Shown: positions 1 to 7,539, counted from the first letter of the stretch. The stretch: 17,276 bases of DNA from Verrucomicrobia bacterium 12-59-8 (GCA_002279765.1 NCCR01000120.1:1-17276), one strand, 5' to 3'. The notes: generated from the letters alone by a model not told the origin. Translations and numbers: made by a program.

Positions 1-1
1 C

Positions 2-310
2 AAAGAAGCGGGCTCCAAATATGCCGTGATCGCCGGTCTGTTTGCGGGCGCGGCCATCCTCGCCTTGATGGGTTACCTGTTCTTGATTCTGACCGCAGTC
101 TTCGCTCTCGCTGCATGGATGGACGGTCCGCACGTCTGGCTGAAAATCCTCGGCGGAGCCACGGCCCTGCACATCGTGCTGGCGGTGATTCTCGTGCTGC
201 TGGCGAAGGTCCGCCTCAAAGCCGGGATTTTTGAAAAAACCAAGGAGGAATTCCGAAAGGATCACCAATGGCACACGACTCCCATCCCCCACGACGCCCC
301 GAAGACTTGA
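2..310 (+). CDS. Phage holin family membrane protein (YqjE/DUF1469-like), 5' end outside the window
   Basis: The reading frame is open to the left window edge (codons begin at base 2), so the true start lies upstream; an internal GTG at 26 is only the first start codon inside the window. Two long hydrophobic helices are visible, one from about YAVIAGLF to FALAAW and one from about WLKILGG to VLLAKV, followed by a short charged cytoplasmic-type tail. This two-helix pattern and small size fit the YqjE/actinobacterial holin X superfamily, inner-membrane proteins usually found beside ElaB/YqjD-like and YqjK-like small proteins. The next gene starts inside its end, on the same strand, so the two are probably translated together. 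The family call rests on topology and context; no catalytic motif exists to test. Its function in the cell is not established. Confidence 0.7.
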   Translation, partial: KEAGSKYAVIAGLFAGAAILALMGYLFLILTAVFALAAWMDGPHVWLKILGGATALHIVLAVILVLLAKVRLKAGIFEKTKEEFRKDHQWHTTPIPHDAPKT

Positions 311-711
311 TCGCCGCCATCGCGCGCAACCGGGAGCAGCTCGCGGTACGTCGCCAGCATCTGCGACAGTCCATGGCTGTGGGCGAGCGCCTGCAGCGCT
401 CGTATCACGAAAACGCCGGCCTGTTTCTCGGCACCGCCGCAATTCTCGGCGTCCTGCTCGCGCTCATCCCCTCCTCGCGCAGATCCAAAGAATACAAACA
501 CGCTGCCAGACGGCCCCCGCCTCTGGACGACCGCAGACGGAAGCCCGAGCCCGAGTCAAATTCGAAGTCGAAATCCCTCATCGCCGTTCTCCTCGGACTG
601 GCAGGCAAAGCCGCCATCGATCTCGGCAAGCCCGTCGTGATGAAGATGATGCGCGAGCATCTTCTTGCCGCCCATCAACGCCCCGGCGCACAGACACCGC
701 GCGCCAGTTAG
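268..711 (+). CDS. Small membrane protein downstream of holin-like gene (YqjK-like position)
   Basis: A 147-aa protein whose ATG at 268 overlaps the last 43 bases of the holin-like gene, a typical coupled arrangement; GAAAGGATCACC just before the ATG offers a weak AAGGA ribosome site. The N-terminal 45 residues are charged and helical (Arg/Glu/Gln-rich), then comes one clear transmembrane helix (about residues 50-67, GLFLGTAAILGVLLALIP), a basic proline-rich linker, and a second weakly hydrophobic helix near residues 103-122. Layout and position match the small YqjK/DUF3618-like proteins that follow YqjE, but sequence identity to a named family is not certain. Its last 150 bases are overlapped on the opposite strand by the 3' end of the FtsK-like gene; that antisense part is more likely the spurious one. 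Confidence 0.65.
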   Translation: MAHDSHPPRRPEDLIAAIARNREQLAVRRQHLRQSMAVGERLQRSYHENAGLFLGTAAILGVLLALIPSSRRSKEYKHAARRPPPLDDRRRKPEPESNSKSKSLIAVLLGLAGKAAIDLGKPVVMKMMREHLLAAHQRPGAQTPRAS

Positions 712-2754
712 TTCTATATTGTTAAGCCGGGAAAGGAAGAAGGTGCGGCCAATGGCAACGCGGAGTTCGTTGGTGGTGCTTTCCGCCCACAGCTCCTTGG
801 GAGTGACGACGCTGAAGGGCACCTGCACGCGGTTCGAGTCGATGCTGGCCTGCCCGATTTGATGCGCGAGATCCGCAGCGACGGCGTCCGGCGGCGGCGC
901 ATCCAGTTCGAGTGTACGAATGCCATTGCAACTGACGACACCCTTTTCGCGCACGATGCGCAGGCAGTTCTTGCGCAGATCCTCAGGGCTAAGTCCTTCA
1001 GGCAGAGGCTGGCGGCGGTCCCAATGTATGAGCACAAACACGCCGCAGCGCGCACCGCTCATGACGATGCTCTTGAGACGTGCCATGGACGACTCATTGA
1101 ACGCGGCTGGCAGCCCGGCGATGACGAGGAAGTGGTATTTCTCTGCCACGCTTCCGGCCTGCTCATTGTATTCGGTGATGGTCGCGTATTCGTTGCGCAG
1201 ATACATCTGGATGACCTTCTCCACATGCTCGTTAAGCTCAGCGAGGCGTTCCTCGATGTGCTCGCGCTGCGTCCAGATGCGGCGGTTGATGAGGGCGGGC
1301 TCGTAGTCGGCCAGGTGCATGAGTCCGGCGAAGTTCTGCCCCAGACCGACGGCGTCGATGATGGTGAAGTGGACCTTTCCGGGAGGTGCCTGGGTGAAGA
1401 GGCGGAAGATGACGTCGTTCATCACATCGGCCACCCATTTGCCACCGTCGTCGTCGGTTTCGATGAGCAGTGAACCCTCCTGCGGGAAGGCCAGCGTCAG
1501 CGGCAGGGTGATGCGCTCATGACCGCTCAGATTGAAAGGCGTCTCTTTTTCAAACAACGCCGCCGAAGTGCTGAAATCGAGATTGAGCGCACCCAGGCGC
1601 ACCGCGTACGGAAAGAGGTCATGCGGCTGATACGTGGTGCTCCAGGCGGTGAACTGCGCAGCGGGGTCCTGTTTGATCTCTTCCACGGCGGCGAGCAGCG
1701 GCGGGATTTTCTGTTCCCACTCGACCCGCAGTTTGTTCCAGCGCTGCTCTGCAGCTACATGCATGGAGTGCAGTGCCGCTTCATGCTGGTCCATGAGCTG
1801 CTGACGCTCCAGCATCAGGGGACCGCTCACCTGCGCCAGGGCGGCAGCTTTTTGCACCTCGAAGTTTTGCAGATTGCGGGCAAGGAGACGCTCATTGCGG
1901 GCGAGACAGGAGGGGATTTGTGTGGCCAGCCTTCGCAGCATGGCCAGCCGGTATGTCTCCGCCACTTCTTCCGTGCGGTTCCAGTCGGCGGTGACCAGGG
2001 AATCTGTATGATCGTAGTCCGCCTGCAACTGCGCCGCAGCGGCATCCTTGGCGGCATTCAATTCCTGCAGGCAGGTTTCATAATCGAGCACCGCCATGCT
2101 GAGTTCCTGCAGATCCACGCGGGGCTTGGAGAACATCTTGAACATGCCGGAGCTTTTGCCGGCAGCGAGCTGCTCCTCAAGGCTCTGCGCATGGCCCTCA
2201 ATGTCTTCAATGCGGGCGGGGATGTCCGCGAGCGTGAGGCTGGTATTCGGCTCTGGGGCGGTCTTGCGGCCAAGGCGTTCTCCTGACGCTTTCAGCACCG
2301 CCAGCAGGCGTTCTTTGGCGGTGGTTAGCTGCGCCAGCAGGGTGTCTGTATTGTGATCGAGCTGCTGCAGGCCGCGTTTGCGAATGGCGTCCGCATGCAC
2401 ACGGCGCATCTGCTGCCGTCCCAGCCAGCGCTCGCGCTCCTTCTGCGTCATGGCCTTCAGGTCGCGTTTGATGCGGTCCTCGTAGCGCTTGAAGGCCGTG
2501 GTGCGCACCGCATGGCGGGCGTGGATGGTTTTCACGTACTCATCCCACTGCGCCGCGACTTCGCTGACGGTGGTGCTGTGCTGCGCATCAAACACCTCCA
2601 ACTGCTGCTGGTGGTGTTGTTCGGCGGTGTAACGCTTGGAACGGGTTTCGCGGGCGATCTGCTCGCTGCGCGTGGCAAAATCGCCGATGGTGTCACGCAG
2701 CGTGCTGTGCAGGGAAACAATACGCGAGGCGCGGAGGTCAGGGGAGCTGTTCAC
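556..2754 (-). CDS. FtsK/SpoIIIE-family protein of a WXG100 (type VII-like) locus, apparently truncated before its ATPase motor
   Basis: The 732-aa frame starts at a GTG (2754) that overlaps the preceding small gene by 17 bases. Residues 1 to about 330 are charged coiled-coil helices. From about residue 410 the protein has the segment that precedes the motor in FtsK/SpoIIIE proteins of WXG100 loci: LPLTLAFPQEGSLLIET, then PGKVHFTIIDAVGLGQNFAG, IWTQREHIEERLAEL, YLRNEYATITEYNEQAG and SGARCGVFVLIHWD. Family members continue after a VPLGR-like strand (here VAIGR, near residue 668) into a Walker A motor of several hundred residues. Here recognisable sequence stops at that point, and residues after about 681 are only the antisense of the neighbouring membrane-protein gene. 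No credible Walker A or B motif is present. It is therefore probably a pseudogene or a motor-less derivative. Intact relatives are thought to move WXG100-type substrates or DNA across membranes. Confidence 0.75.
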   Translation of the reverse strand: MNSSPDLRASRIVSLHSTLRDTIGDFATRSEQIARETRSKRYTAEQHHQQQLEVFDAQHSTTVSEVAAQWDEYVKTIHARHAVRTTAFKRYEDRIKRDLKAMTQKERERWLGRQQMRRVHADAIRKRGLQQLDHNTDTLLAQLTTAKERLLAVLKASGERLGRKTAPEPNTSLTLADIPARIEDIEGHAQSLEEQLAAGKSSGMFKMFSKPRVDLQELSMAVLDYETCLQELNAAKDAAAAQLQADYDHTDSLVTADWNRTEEVAETYRLAMLRRLATQIPSCLARNERLLARNLQNFEVQKAAALAQVSGPLMLERQQLMDQHEAALHSMHVAAEQRWNKLRVEWEQKIPPLLAAVEEIKQDPAAQFTAWSTTYQPHDLFPYAVRLGALNLDFSTSAALFEKETPFNLSGHERITLPLTLAFPQEGSLLIETDDDGGKWVADVMNDVIFRLFTQAPPGKVHFTIIDAVGLGQNFAGLMHLADYEPALINRRIWTQREHIEERLAELNEHVEKVIQMYLRNEYATITEYNEQAGSVAEKYHFLVIAGLPAAFNESSMARLKSIVMSGARCGVFVLIHWDRRQPLPEGLSPEDLRKNCLRIVREKGVVSCNGIRTLELDAPPPDAVAADLAHQIGQASIDSNRVQVPFSVVTPKELWAESTTNELRVAIGRTFFLSRLNNIELTGARCLCAGALMGGKKMLAHHLHHDGLAEIDGGFACQSEENGDEGFRLRI

Positions 2755-2938
2755 AGTCTTTGCGAATCTTTCGGAGCAGGTTTTCGAGTTCGTTGATCAT
2801 GGCCCCGGTCTTGGTGATGAGGCCGGGCAGCGGTTCCAGGTAGCTTTTTTCAAACTCCAGCGCCTTGGCGTCGCGCCAGTGTGTCTTGGTGGCATGCCAG
2901 TGCTCGGAGAGTTCGCGGGCGTTTTGGATGAGATTCAT
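2738..2938 (-). CDS. Small helical WxD protein, WXG100-like partner
   Basis: A 66-aa all-helical, soluble, charged protein lying between the 165-aa protein and the FtsK-like gene, with its end overlapping the FtsK-like start by 17 bases. It contains W21-R22-D23 followed by F29. The spacing from W to F (eight residues) is the same as in the WXG100-like protein encoded further upstream in the same operon (W43-Q44-D45 to F51). A helix, a turn at WxD and a second helix ending in KIRKDCE make a plausible short helical hairpin. I infer that it is a second ESX-type small partner or substrate. The start is the ATG at 2938; no strong ribosome site is visible. No named family is claimed. Confidence 0.65.
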   Translation of the reverse strand: MNLIQNARELSEHWHATKTHWRDAKALEFEKSYLEPLPGLITKTGAMINELENLLRKIRKDCEQLP

Positions 2939-2951
2939 GGGCCGGTGAGCA

Positions 2952-3054
2952 TGGACGGTAAGCAGAAGGCGCTAAACGGTAGGCTGTAAGTGGTGGACGG
3001 TAAGGATCAGGTGCTAAACGGTATGGAGCAGGCAGTGGACGGCAGGCAGAGGCT
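2952..3054. repeat. Degenerate 42-bp tandem repeat in the intercistronic spacer
   Basis: The motif TGGACGGTAAG recurs at 2952 and 2994, with TGGACGGCAGG at 3036, giving an exact 42-bp spacing and about two and a half units. Each full unit also carries GCTAAACGGTA. The array fills most of the 115-base spacer between the 165-aa and 66-aa genes and ends at the stop codon of the former. Conservation is high in the first 31 bases of the unit and poor in the remainder. It codes for nothing convincing. Confidence 0.75.
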
Positions 3055-3551
3055 CAAGAGGGAGAACTTGGGGGGGCGGCAGGAGCCTCGTTGTATGCCT
3101 GGAGAATTTTCTGAATTTCGACAAGGTAAGCCACGGCCTTGGTGAGGTCGCCGTCAATGAAATCGCGCAGGGAGTCGGTTTTGCGCGCCAGCGGATCAAT
3201 GGTGCGGTCAAAATCGCGCCCCCAGGCCTTGGTGCGCTTGGCCCCATCCTGCGCCTCCTCCAGCGCGGCAAGGGCTTTGCGTACCGCCATCTGCTGAAAG
3301 GCGGGGTTTTCCACATAATCGGACAAGCGCGCGCTCATCAGCTCCTGCTGCGCCTGGTCGAGCTTCTTCTGCCGCAGGCGGATCTGTGAATTCCAGTAGG
3401 CGGGCTGCTCCGTCTGCACCCAGCCGCGAGTTTTTTTCACCGCATCCTGCACGTTGTCGAGCGTCTGCCGGGTCTTGTTGATGAACACGATGAGCGCGAC
3501 ACGAAAGGCCTCGATGGCGTCGAGATTGGAGATGCGTGCCTGGTCAGCCAT
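3054..3551 (-). CDS. Helical 165-aa protein of the WXG100/FtsK locus
   Basis: The protein starts with ATG at 3551 (MADQARISNL) and is almost entirely helical, with no signal peptide or membrane segment. A possible amphipathic N-terminal helix (about residues 12-27, EAFRVALIVFINK) is followed by long charged coiled-coil stretches rich in Gln/Lys/Glu (about 58-110), then SRDFD-like GRDFDRTIDPLARK and a final helix, and a short Ala/Pro/Ser tail. It lies 24 bases downstream of the WXG100-like gene on the same strand, so the two are probably cotranscribed. Proteins of this shape recur between WXG100 and FtsK genes in Gram-negative and planctomycete/verrucomicrobial loci as I recall them, but their role is unknown. 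Best read as a structural partner or chaperone-like component; this is inference from position. Confidence 0.75.
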   Translation of the reverse strand: MADQARISNLDAIEAFRVALIVFINKTRQTLDNVQDAVKKTRGWVQTEQPAYWNSQIRLRQKKLDQAQQELMSARLSDYVENPAFQQMAVRKALAALEEAQDGAKRTKAWGRDFDRTIDPLARKTDSLRDFIDGDLTKAVAYLVEIQKILQAYNEAPAAPPSSPS

Positions 3552-3575
3552 GTTTCAGCAGTTCGAGGTTCCAGA

Positions 3576-3848
3576 TCAACGCTGGCTGAGGTATTCCTCG
3601 ATGCGCTGAGCCTTGCGCAGCAGGAAGGGCGTGTGCTGCTCCGACATCTCCATGAAGCGCTTGATGGCTTTCATGGTCGTGGTGAACTCGGCCGCAAACT
3701 TCTCGTGCTCCGCATCCTGCCAGGTCTCGCCGAGGGCGGTAAAGCGGCTTTGCAGGGAAGCGGAACGCTGCTGCATCTCTGTGTTGAAACGCTTCAACTC
3801 CTGCGCAAAGCGCCGGACCTCCTCGGGATTCATGATTGCCTGGGCCAT
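3576..3848 (-). CDS. WXG100 family protein (ESX/type VII-like small helical protein)
   Basis: A 90-aa protein starting at ATG 3848 (MAQAIMNPEEV); ATG 3833 is a possible alternative, and neither has an obvious Shine-Dalgarno site. It is of normal size for WXG100 proteins (about 100 aa). Two long helices are joined at GETWQDAEHEKFAAEF, where W43-Q44-D45 takes the place of the W-x-G turn and F51 sits eight residues later. The C-terminal helix ends in FLLRKAQRIEEYLSQR. WXG100 proteins form helical-hairpin dimers and are substrates or structural parts of type VII secretion, driven by FtsK/SpoIIIE ATPases. This is the first gene of the operon that ends in the FtsK-like gene. The frame remains open further upstream, but that part has low-quality composition and is not needed. 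Confidence 0.82.
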   Translation of the reverse strand: MAQAIMNPEEVRRFAQELKRFNTEMQQRSASLQSRFTALGETWQDAEHEKFAAEFTTTMKAIKRFMEMSEQHTPFLLRKAQRIEEYLSQR

Positions 3849-4045
3849 GTGGCAATGATGAAGGGAGAATGCAGAATGACGAATGGTTTTGCGACGAATT
3901 TGGACGGCTGCGTGACGGCTCTCATGCCCCGCCATCGACATTTTGCATCCGCCCATGGAATAATCTCGACACCTGAGGAGGCGCACTGATAAACTCTTTG
4001 CTGTTCGTTTTCCACCACCCTGTCCGGGCTCTTGCATTGGCTGCA

Positions 4046-4762
4046 ATGAAGCTTCCCACCCACGATACCGTCACTGCGTTTGAGCAGCCTTCTGTTTGGA
4101 ACTGGCTGATCGTATTCATTTGTGGTTTTCTCACCGTTTGCATCATCGGACCCGTGCTCTGCCTTGGCTTATGGCTGGTTGGAAAGGGAGCTTTGGCGAT
4201 GGAATCGTCCGTTTTCCACGCTGTTCTGGATGTGCCGCTGCCATCCGCAGTCAGCATCGTGCTTCTGATCGCCACGGTATTCGGAGCTTGTCTCGCGACG
4301 ATGATGGTACTGGAACTGGCGCGGCGCAGGCGGGAGGGAGTCCGCGTGCAGGGGCATCACCCCATCATTGGTGATTTTGAGTACTTGCCGCATTTCAAGA
4401 CCTGGCACGCCAAACCCGTGCTGCCCACGGGGACCGTCGTGAGATTGAATGGCTTTGGTAACAGCCCTGCAGACACACAGGCCGCGCTCTGGCAGCAGTT
4501 CATCGCCCGGTACGATGCGCTCAGTGCCGCCATGAAGGATGCCCTGCTCACTCTGCCGCATCCGCTGCAGGAATGTGCCTCCGTCACCCTGACGCCTGAA
4601 GGGATCACCCTGACCAAGGATGGGCGTTTGAAAATCGGATTCCAGTTCACCACGAGGCCCGAGGCTTTTTGGAACTCCGAGATCGAGGAACCTTTTCCCA
4701 TCGCCGTTTTCAGTCCCACTCTGGAACTGGAAAAGGCCGAGTGGGTCCGCCCCTTTGTCTAG
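4046..4762 (+). CDS. Hypothetical membrane protein with two transmembrane helices
   Basis: I do not recognise this protein with certainty. From ATG 4046 it has 238 residues. Two strong hydrophobic helices lie near residues 17-45 (WNWLIVFICGFL to LGLWLVG) and 68-91 (SIVLLIATVFGACLATMMVL), followed by a basic RRRREG stop-transfer stretch and a soluble domain of about 140 residues. That domain begins HPIIGDFEYLPHFKTW, contains a helical LWQQFIARYDALSAAMK segment, and ends in a beta-rich part (LTKDGRLKIGFQF). The opening resembles DUF2262/DUF6985-type domains, but this is only an impression. A TTG start at 3998 with GAGGAGG 17 bases upstream would add 16 residues. It diverges from the WXG100 operon (intergenic 3849-4045, no clear promoter seen) and ends 32 bases from the converging cytochrome gene. 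Confidence 0.65.
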   Translation: MKLPTHDTVTAFEQPSVWNWLIVFICGFLTVCIIGPVLCLGLWLVGKGALAMESSVFHAVLDVPLPSAVSIVLLIATVFGACLATMMVLELARRRREGVRVQGHHPIIGDFEYLPHFKTWHAKPVLPTGTVVRLNGFGNSPADTQAALWQQFIARYDALSAAMKDALLTLPHPLQECASVTLTPEGITLTKDGRLKIGFQFTTRPEAFWNSEIEEPFPIAVFSPTLELEKAEWVRPFV

Positions 4763-4794
4763 GCCGTGTGTGAAAACCAGCCGCCGATGCCGGT

Positions 4795-7539
4795 CTAGTC
4801 CACATACAGCAGCGCATTCGAGCTGAGCAGCGCGTGGCACAGCGCGGTGAGGCCGAGGAAGGCGGGGTCTCCGGGCGCCTTGGAGGGTGCGCCGAGTTCG
4901 ACTTCGAGCGGTGTGGGATTCGCCTTGTAGTATTCGGTCTGCGCCTGCACGAACTCGACGCTCTGCTGCACGTCGGATTCTGACGGGGCTTTGCCGCTGA
5001 CGAGTTTGAAGGCGTAGCGCACTTGGTCCGCCGCCGCCTTGCCTCCTTCGCTTTGCACACGCTGCGCAAACTGCTGCGCATGCACGCGCATGGTGGTGCT
5101 GTTCATGAGCAGCAGGCTCTGCGGGCTGACGGTGGTGACGGAGCGTTCATCGCAGCTTGGTTCCATGATGGGCCGTTCATCGCAGCTTGGTTCCATGATG
5201 GGCGCATCAAAAGTGGCGAACATTTCGAGCTGACGTGAGCGCCGGGCCTGCACGTAGATGCTGCGGCGGAATTCAGCGCCATTGAGCGGGACGATCTTGC
5301 CGGAGGGACGGCCTGCGGTATCGGTGGTGTCGATGCCGATGACCACCTGCCCTTCTTCATTGAACATCACCGGCACGGGCGCACCGCCCACCTGGGGATT
5401 GAGCTTGCCGCTCACGGCCAGCAGGCTGTCGCGCAGGATCTCGGCCTCCAGGCGGCGCACGTTCATGCGGCTGAGGTAGGCGTTGTCGGGATCCATGCGG
5501 TCGCGTGTGTCATCCCGCGTGGAGGTCTGGCGGTAGGTACGGGAGGTCATGATCTGGCGGTGCAGTTGCTTCAGGCTCCAGCCGCGTACCATGAAATCCG
5601 TCGCCAGCCAGTCGAGCAGCTCAGGGTGGGTCGGCAGGCTGCCAAGCAGGCCGAAGTCTCCGGGACTGGCCACGATGCCTTTGCCAAAATGGTGCATCCA
5701 CACGCGGTTCACCATCACGCGGGCCACCAGTGGGTGCTGGCCGTCAGTGAGTTCCTTGGCCAGCGCCAGACGACGCCCGGTGGTGGGCAGCGCGGGGTCT
5801 TTCTCGGGGATCTCGATCTTGCGGAAGGCGGCGAGCACGGTGAGATCGCTGGGCTTCACCTGCTCTTTGGGCTGATCAAACTGACCGCGATTGAAGATGT
5901 AGGTCGCAGGCACGGCACCGGGCTTCTTGGGCAGTTCGGTGAAGGCGTGGAGGTATTCCTGCTTCGGCTTGGTGGCGCGCACGGCGGTCGCCTCCTCCGT
6001 CATCTTCTTCAATGCATCCGCGTGCTTGGTTTTGTTGGTGGTGTCGTAGAGATAGAGGGAACCGGCGCTGAGCTGATTCACACGCGGCCAGGCTTTGAGC
6101 AGCTTGGTTTGATCGGCGCTGCGCTTCTTCACCTCGGTGCGGTAGGCGCTGCGCAGGGCATCGCGGTCTGCCTCGGGGGCTTTGGCGAGTTCCTTCTCCA
6201 GCACTTCCGTGATGAACTCCTCTGCCTTCGCGAGGCGTACGGTATCGAGCTTCTTGGCCTCGGCTTCGATCTGGGCGGATTCAGCGATCTCCTTCTCCGT
6301 CAGCAGGGACACAAGGCGACCACCGGGTGCGCGCCAGGCTTTGGTGTCAAAGCCGGGCTCAAACACCGCGCGCAGGCGGTAGTAGTCGGCCTGCGAGATG
6401 GGATCGTAGCGATGGTCATGGCACTGGGCGCAGCCGATGGTGAGGCCATACAGCGAGGTGCCCACCATCTTGAGCGTGTCGGCAATGTTCGCGTTTTGCG
6501 TGGCGGCATCGTTCTTCTCGCCGGTGCCGTTGGGGGACATGCGCAGGAAGCCGGTGGCGGCGAGTTTCTCGATGGCGTCTGGCGCGAGGTCCTTGTACGG
6601 CTGAGGCACCATTTCATCTCCTGCAAGCTGCTCCCGCACGAACTGATCGAAGGGCTTGTCCTTGTTGAACGCATTGATGACGTAGTCGCGATACTTCCAC
6701 GACCACGGGCGCTCAATATCTCTCTCGCCAAAGCCTTCGCTGTCGGCATATCCCGCCGTGTCCAGCCAGTGGCGGCCCCAGCGTTCGCCGTAGTGCGGTG
6801 AGGCGAGGAGGCGGTCCACGAGGCGCTCGACACTGAGCTGCGGATTCTTGATGTAAGCGGCAACGAATTCGTCCACCTCGGCGGGAGTGGGTGGCAGGCC
6901 GATCAGATCAAAGCTGGCGCGACGGATGAAGGTGACGGGGTCGGCTTCGGGGGAGAAGGAGAGGCCTTTTTCGGAGAGCTTGGCGGCGATGAAGGCGTCG
7001 ATCCCAACTCCAAGTTGAAGGTTTAAAGTTGAAGGTTTCAAGTTGGCTGCCTGCGGCGCGCTCTGGTCACTTGAAACTTTAAACTTTAAACTTGGAACTT
7101 TCGGCTTGGCGATGGGCTGCAGCGACCACCAAGCGCGCTCTTCATCCGTGAAGGCATGCTCCGGCCCGAGTTTCTCCGGCTCCGGGCGTGCGGTCTTCGC
7201 GCCCTGGGCCACCCAGGCTTCGAGCGTGGCGATGTCCTGAGCCTTGAGCTTCGTTTTGCCCTTGGGCATCTCGCCATTTTTGATGAGGTCGATGAGATGG
7301 CTCTCCGCCACTTTGCCGGGAACGATCACGGGGCCGTCCTTGCCACCCTGAAGAATGAAGCGCGCTAGGCGCACATCCAGCCCGCCCTTCATCTCGCCCT
7401 CTTCGCCATGGCACTGGAAGCAGTGCGTTTTTAGGATGGGGCGCACGTCTTTTTCAAACATCACCGGAGCGGCCGCTGCCCAGGCGGGCGCGGCTGTCAG
7501 CAGCACAAGGGCGAGGTGTGAATGGGGGCGGCGAATCAT
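4795..7539 (-). CDS. Secreted PSCYT1-DUF1549-DUF1553 (planctomycete cytochrome c) protein
   Basis: A 914-aa protein starting at ATG 7539. A signal peptide (residues 1 to about 24, ending AWAAAA) directs it across the inner membrane. A class I-type haem site C40-F-Q-C43-H44 and a likely axial Met in GEMPKGK (M91) mark the PSCYT1 domain. DUF1549 (PSCYT2) follows from about residue 179 (DLIGLPPTPAEVDEF; second haem-like motif CAQCH near 369-373), and DUF1553 (PSD1) from about 585 (VNRVWMHHFGKGIV, SRTYRQTS) to the end. This architecture is very common in Planctomycetota and Verrucomicrobiota, often near sulfatases and DUF1501 proteins; its biochemical role is unsettled but is thought to be redox or polysaccharide linked. 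Two oddities are a repeat-derived linker at residues 150-177 and a tandem ten-residue duplication near residues 779-798. No DUF1501 partner is in the window. Confidence 0.93.
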   Translation of the reverse strand: MIRRPHSHLALVLLTAAPAWAAAAPVMFEKDVRPILKTHCFQCHGEEGEMKGGLDVRLARFILQGGKDGPVIVPGKVAESHLIDLIKNGEMPKGKTKLKAQDIATLEAWVAQGAKTARPEPEKLGPEHAFTDEERAWWSLQPIAKPKVPSLKFKVSSDQSAPQAANLKPSTLNLQLGVGIDAFIAAKLSEKGLSFSPEADPVTFIRRASFDLIGLPPTPAEVDEFVAAYIKNPQLSVERLVDRLLASPHYGERWGRHWLDTAGYADSEGFGERDIERPWSWKYRDYVINAFNKDKPFDQFVREQLAGDEMVPQPYKDLAPDAIEKLAATGFLRMSPNGTGEKNDAATQNANIADTLKMVGTSLYGLTIGCAQCHDHRYDPISQADYYRLRAVFEPGFDTKAWRAPGGRLVSLLTEKEIAESAQIEAEAKKLDTVRLAKAEEFITEVLEKELAKAPEADRDALRSAYRTEVKKRSADQTKLLKAWPRVNQLSAGSLYLYDTTNKTKHADALKKMTEEATAVRATKPKQEYLHAFTELPKKPGAVPATYIFNRGQFDQPKEQVKPSDLTVLAAFRKIEIPEKDPALPTTGRRLALAKELTDGQHPLVARVMVNRVWMHHFGKGIVASPGDFGLLGSLPTHPELLDWLATDFMVRGWSLKQLHRQIMTSRTYRQTSTRDDTRDRMDPDNAYLSRMNVRRLEAEILRDSLLAVSGKLNPQVGGAPVPVMFNEEGQVVIGIDTTDTAGRPSGKIVPLNGAEFRRSIYVQARRSRQLEMFATFDAPIMEPSCDERPIMEPSCDERSVTTVSPQSLLLMNSTTMRVHAQQFAQRVQSEGGKAAADQVRYAFKLVSGKAPSESDVQQSVEFVQAQTEYYKANPTPLEVELGAPSKAPGDPAFLGLTALCHALLSSNALLYVD
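5144..5203. repeat. Perfect 30-bp tandem duplication inside the DUF1553 coding region
   Basis: Bases 5144-5173 and 5174-5203 are identical (both start CGTTCATCGCAGCTTGG). The duplication is in frame and gives IMEPSCDERP followed by IMEPSCDERS in the protein. Family members normally have a single D/A-P-x-MEPxC-R segment at this place before the VSPQSLLLMN motif, so one copy is extra. The absence of any difference between copies suggests a recent event. Confidence 0.9.
7010..7100. repeat. AT-rich inverted repeat inserted in frame in the PSCYT1-DUF1549 linker
   Basis: The left arm (7010-7044) and right arm (7070-7100) are imperfect inverted copies built from the words GTTTAAAGTT, TTTCAAGTT and CCAAGTT, separated by a GC-rich loop of about 25 bases. 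The A/T-rich composition differs sharply from the GC-rich gene around it. It encodes residues 150-177 (ending STLNLQL), a stretch that interrupts the usual short linker between the tryptophan-rich end of PSCYT1 and the GIDAFIAAKL start of DUF1549. The reading frame is preserved. It looks like a genomic interspersed repeat that was captured as protein sequence. Confidence 0.8.

Noticed and set aside
556..711. GALMGGKK near the end of the FtsK-like frame looks like a Walker A loop.
   Set aside because: It is the exact antisense of the C-terminal codons of the convergent membrane-protein gene, lacks the GxGKS/T pattern, and no Walker B follows.
5560..6801. Long open frame on the plus strand opposite the DUF1553 gene.
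   Set aside because: It is a codon-bias shadow of the clearly real minus-strand gene, with no recognisable domain and an odd Gly/His/Gln-rich composition.
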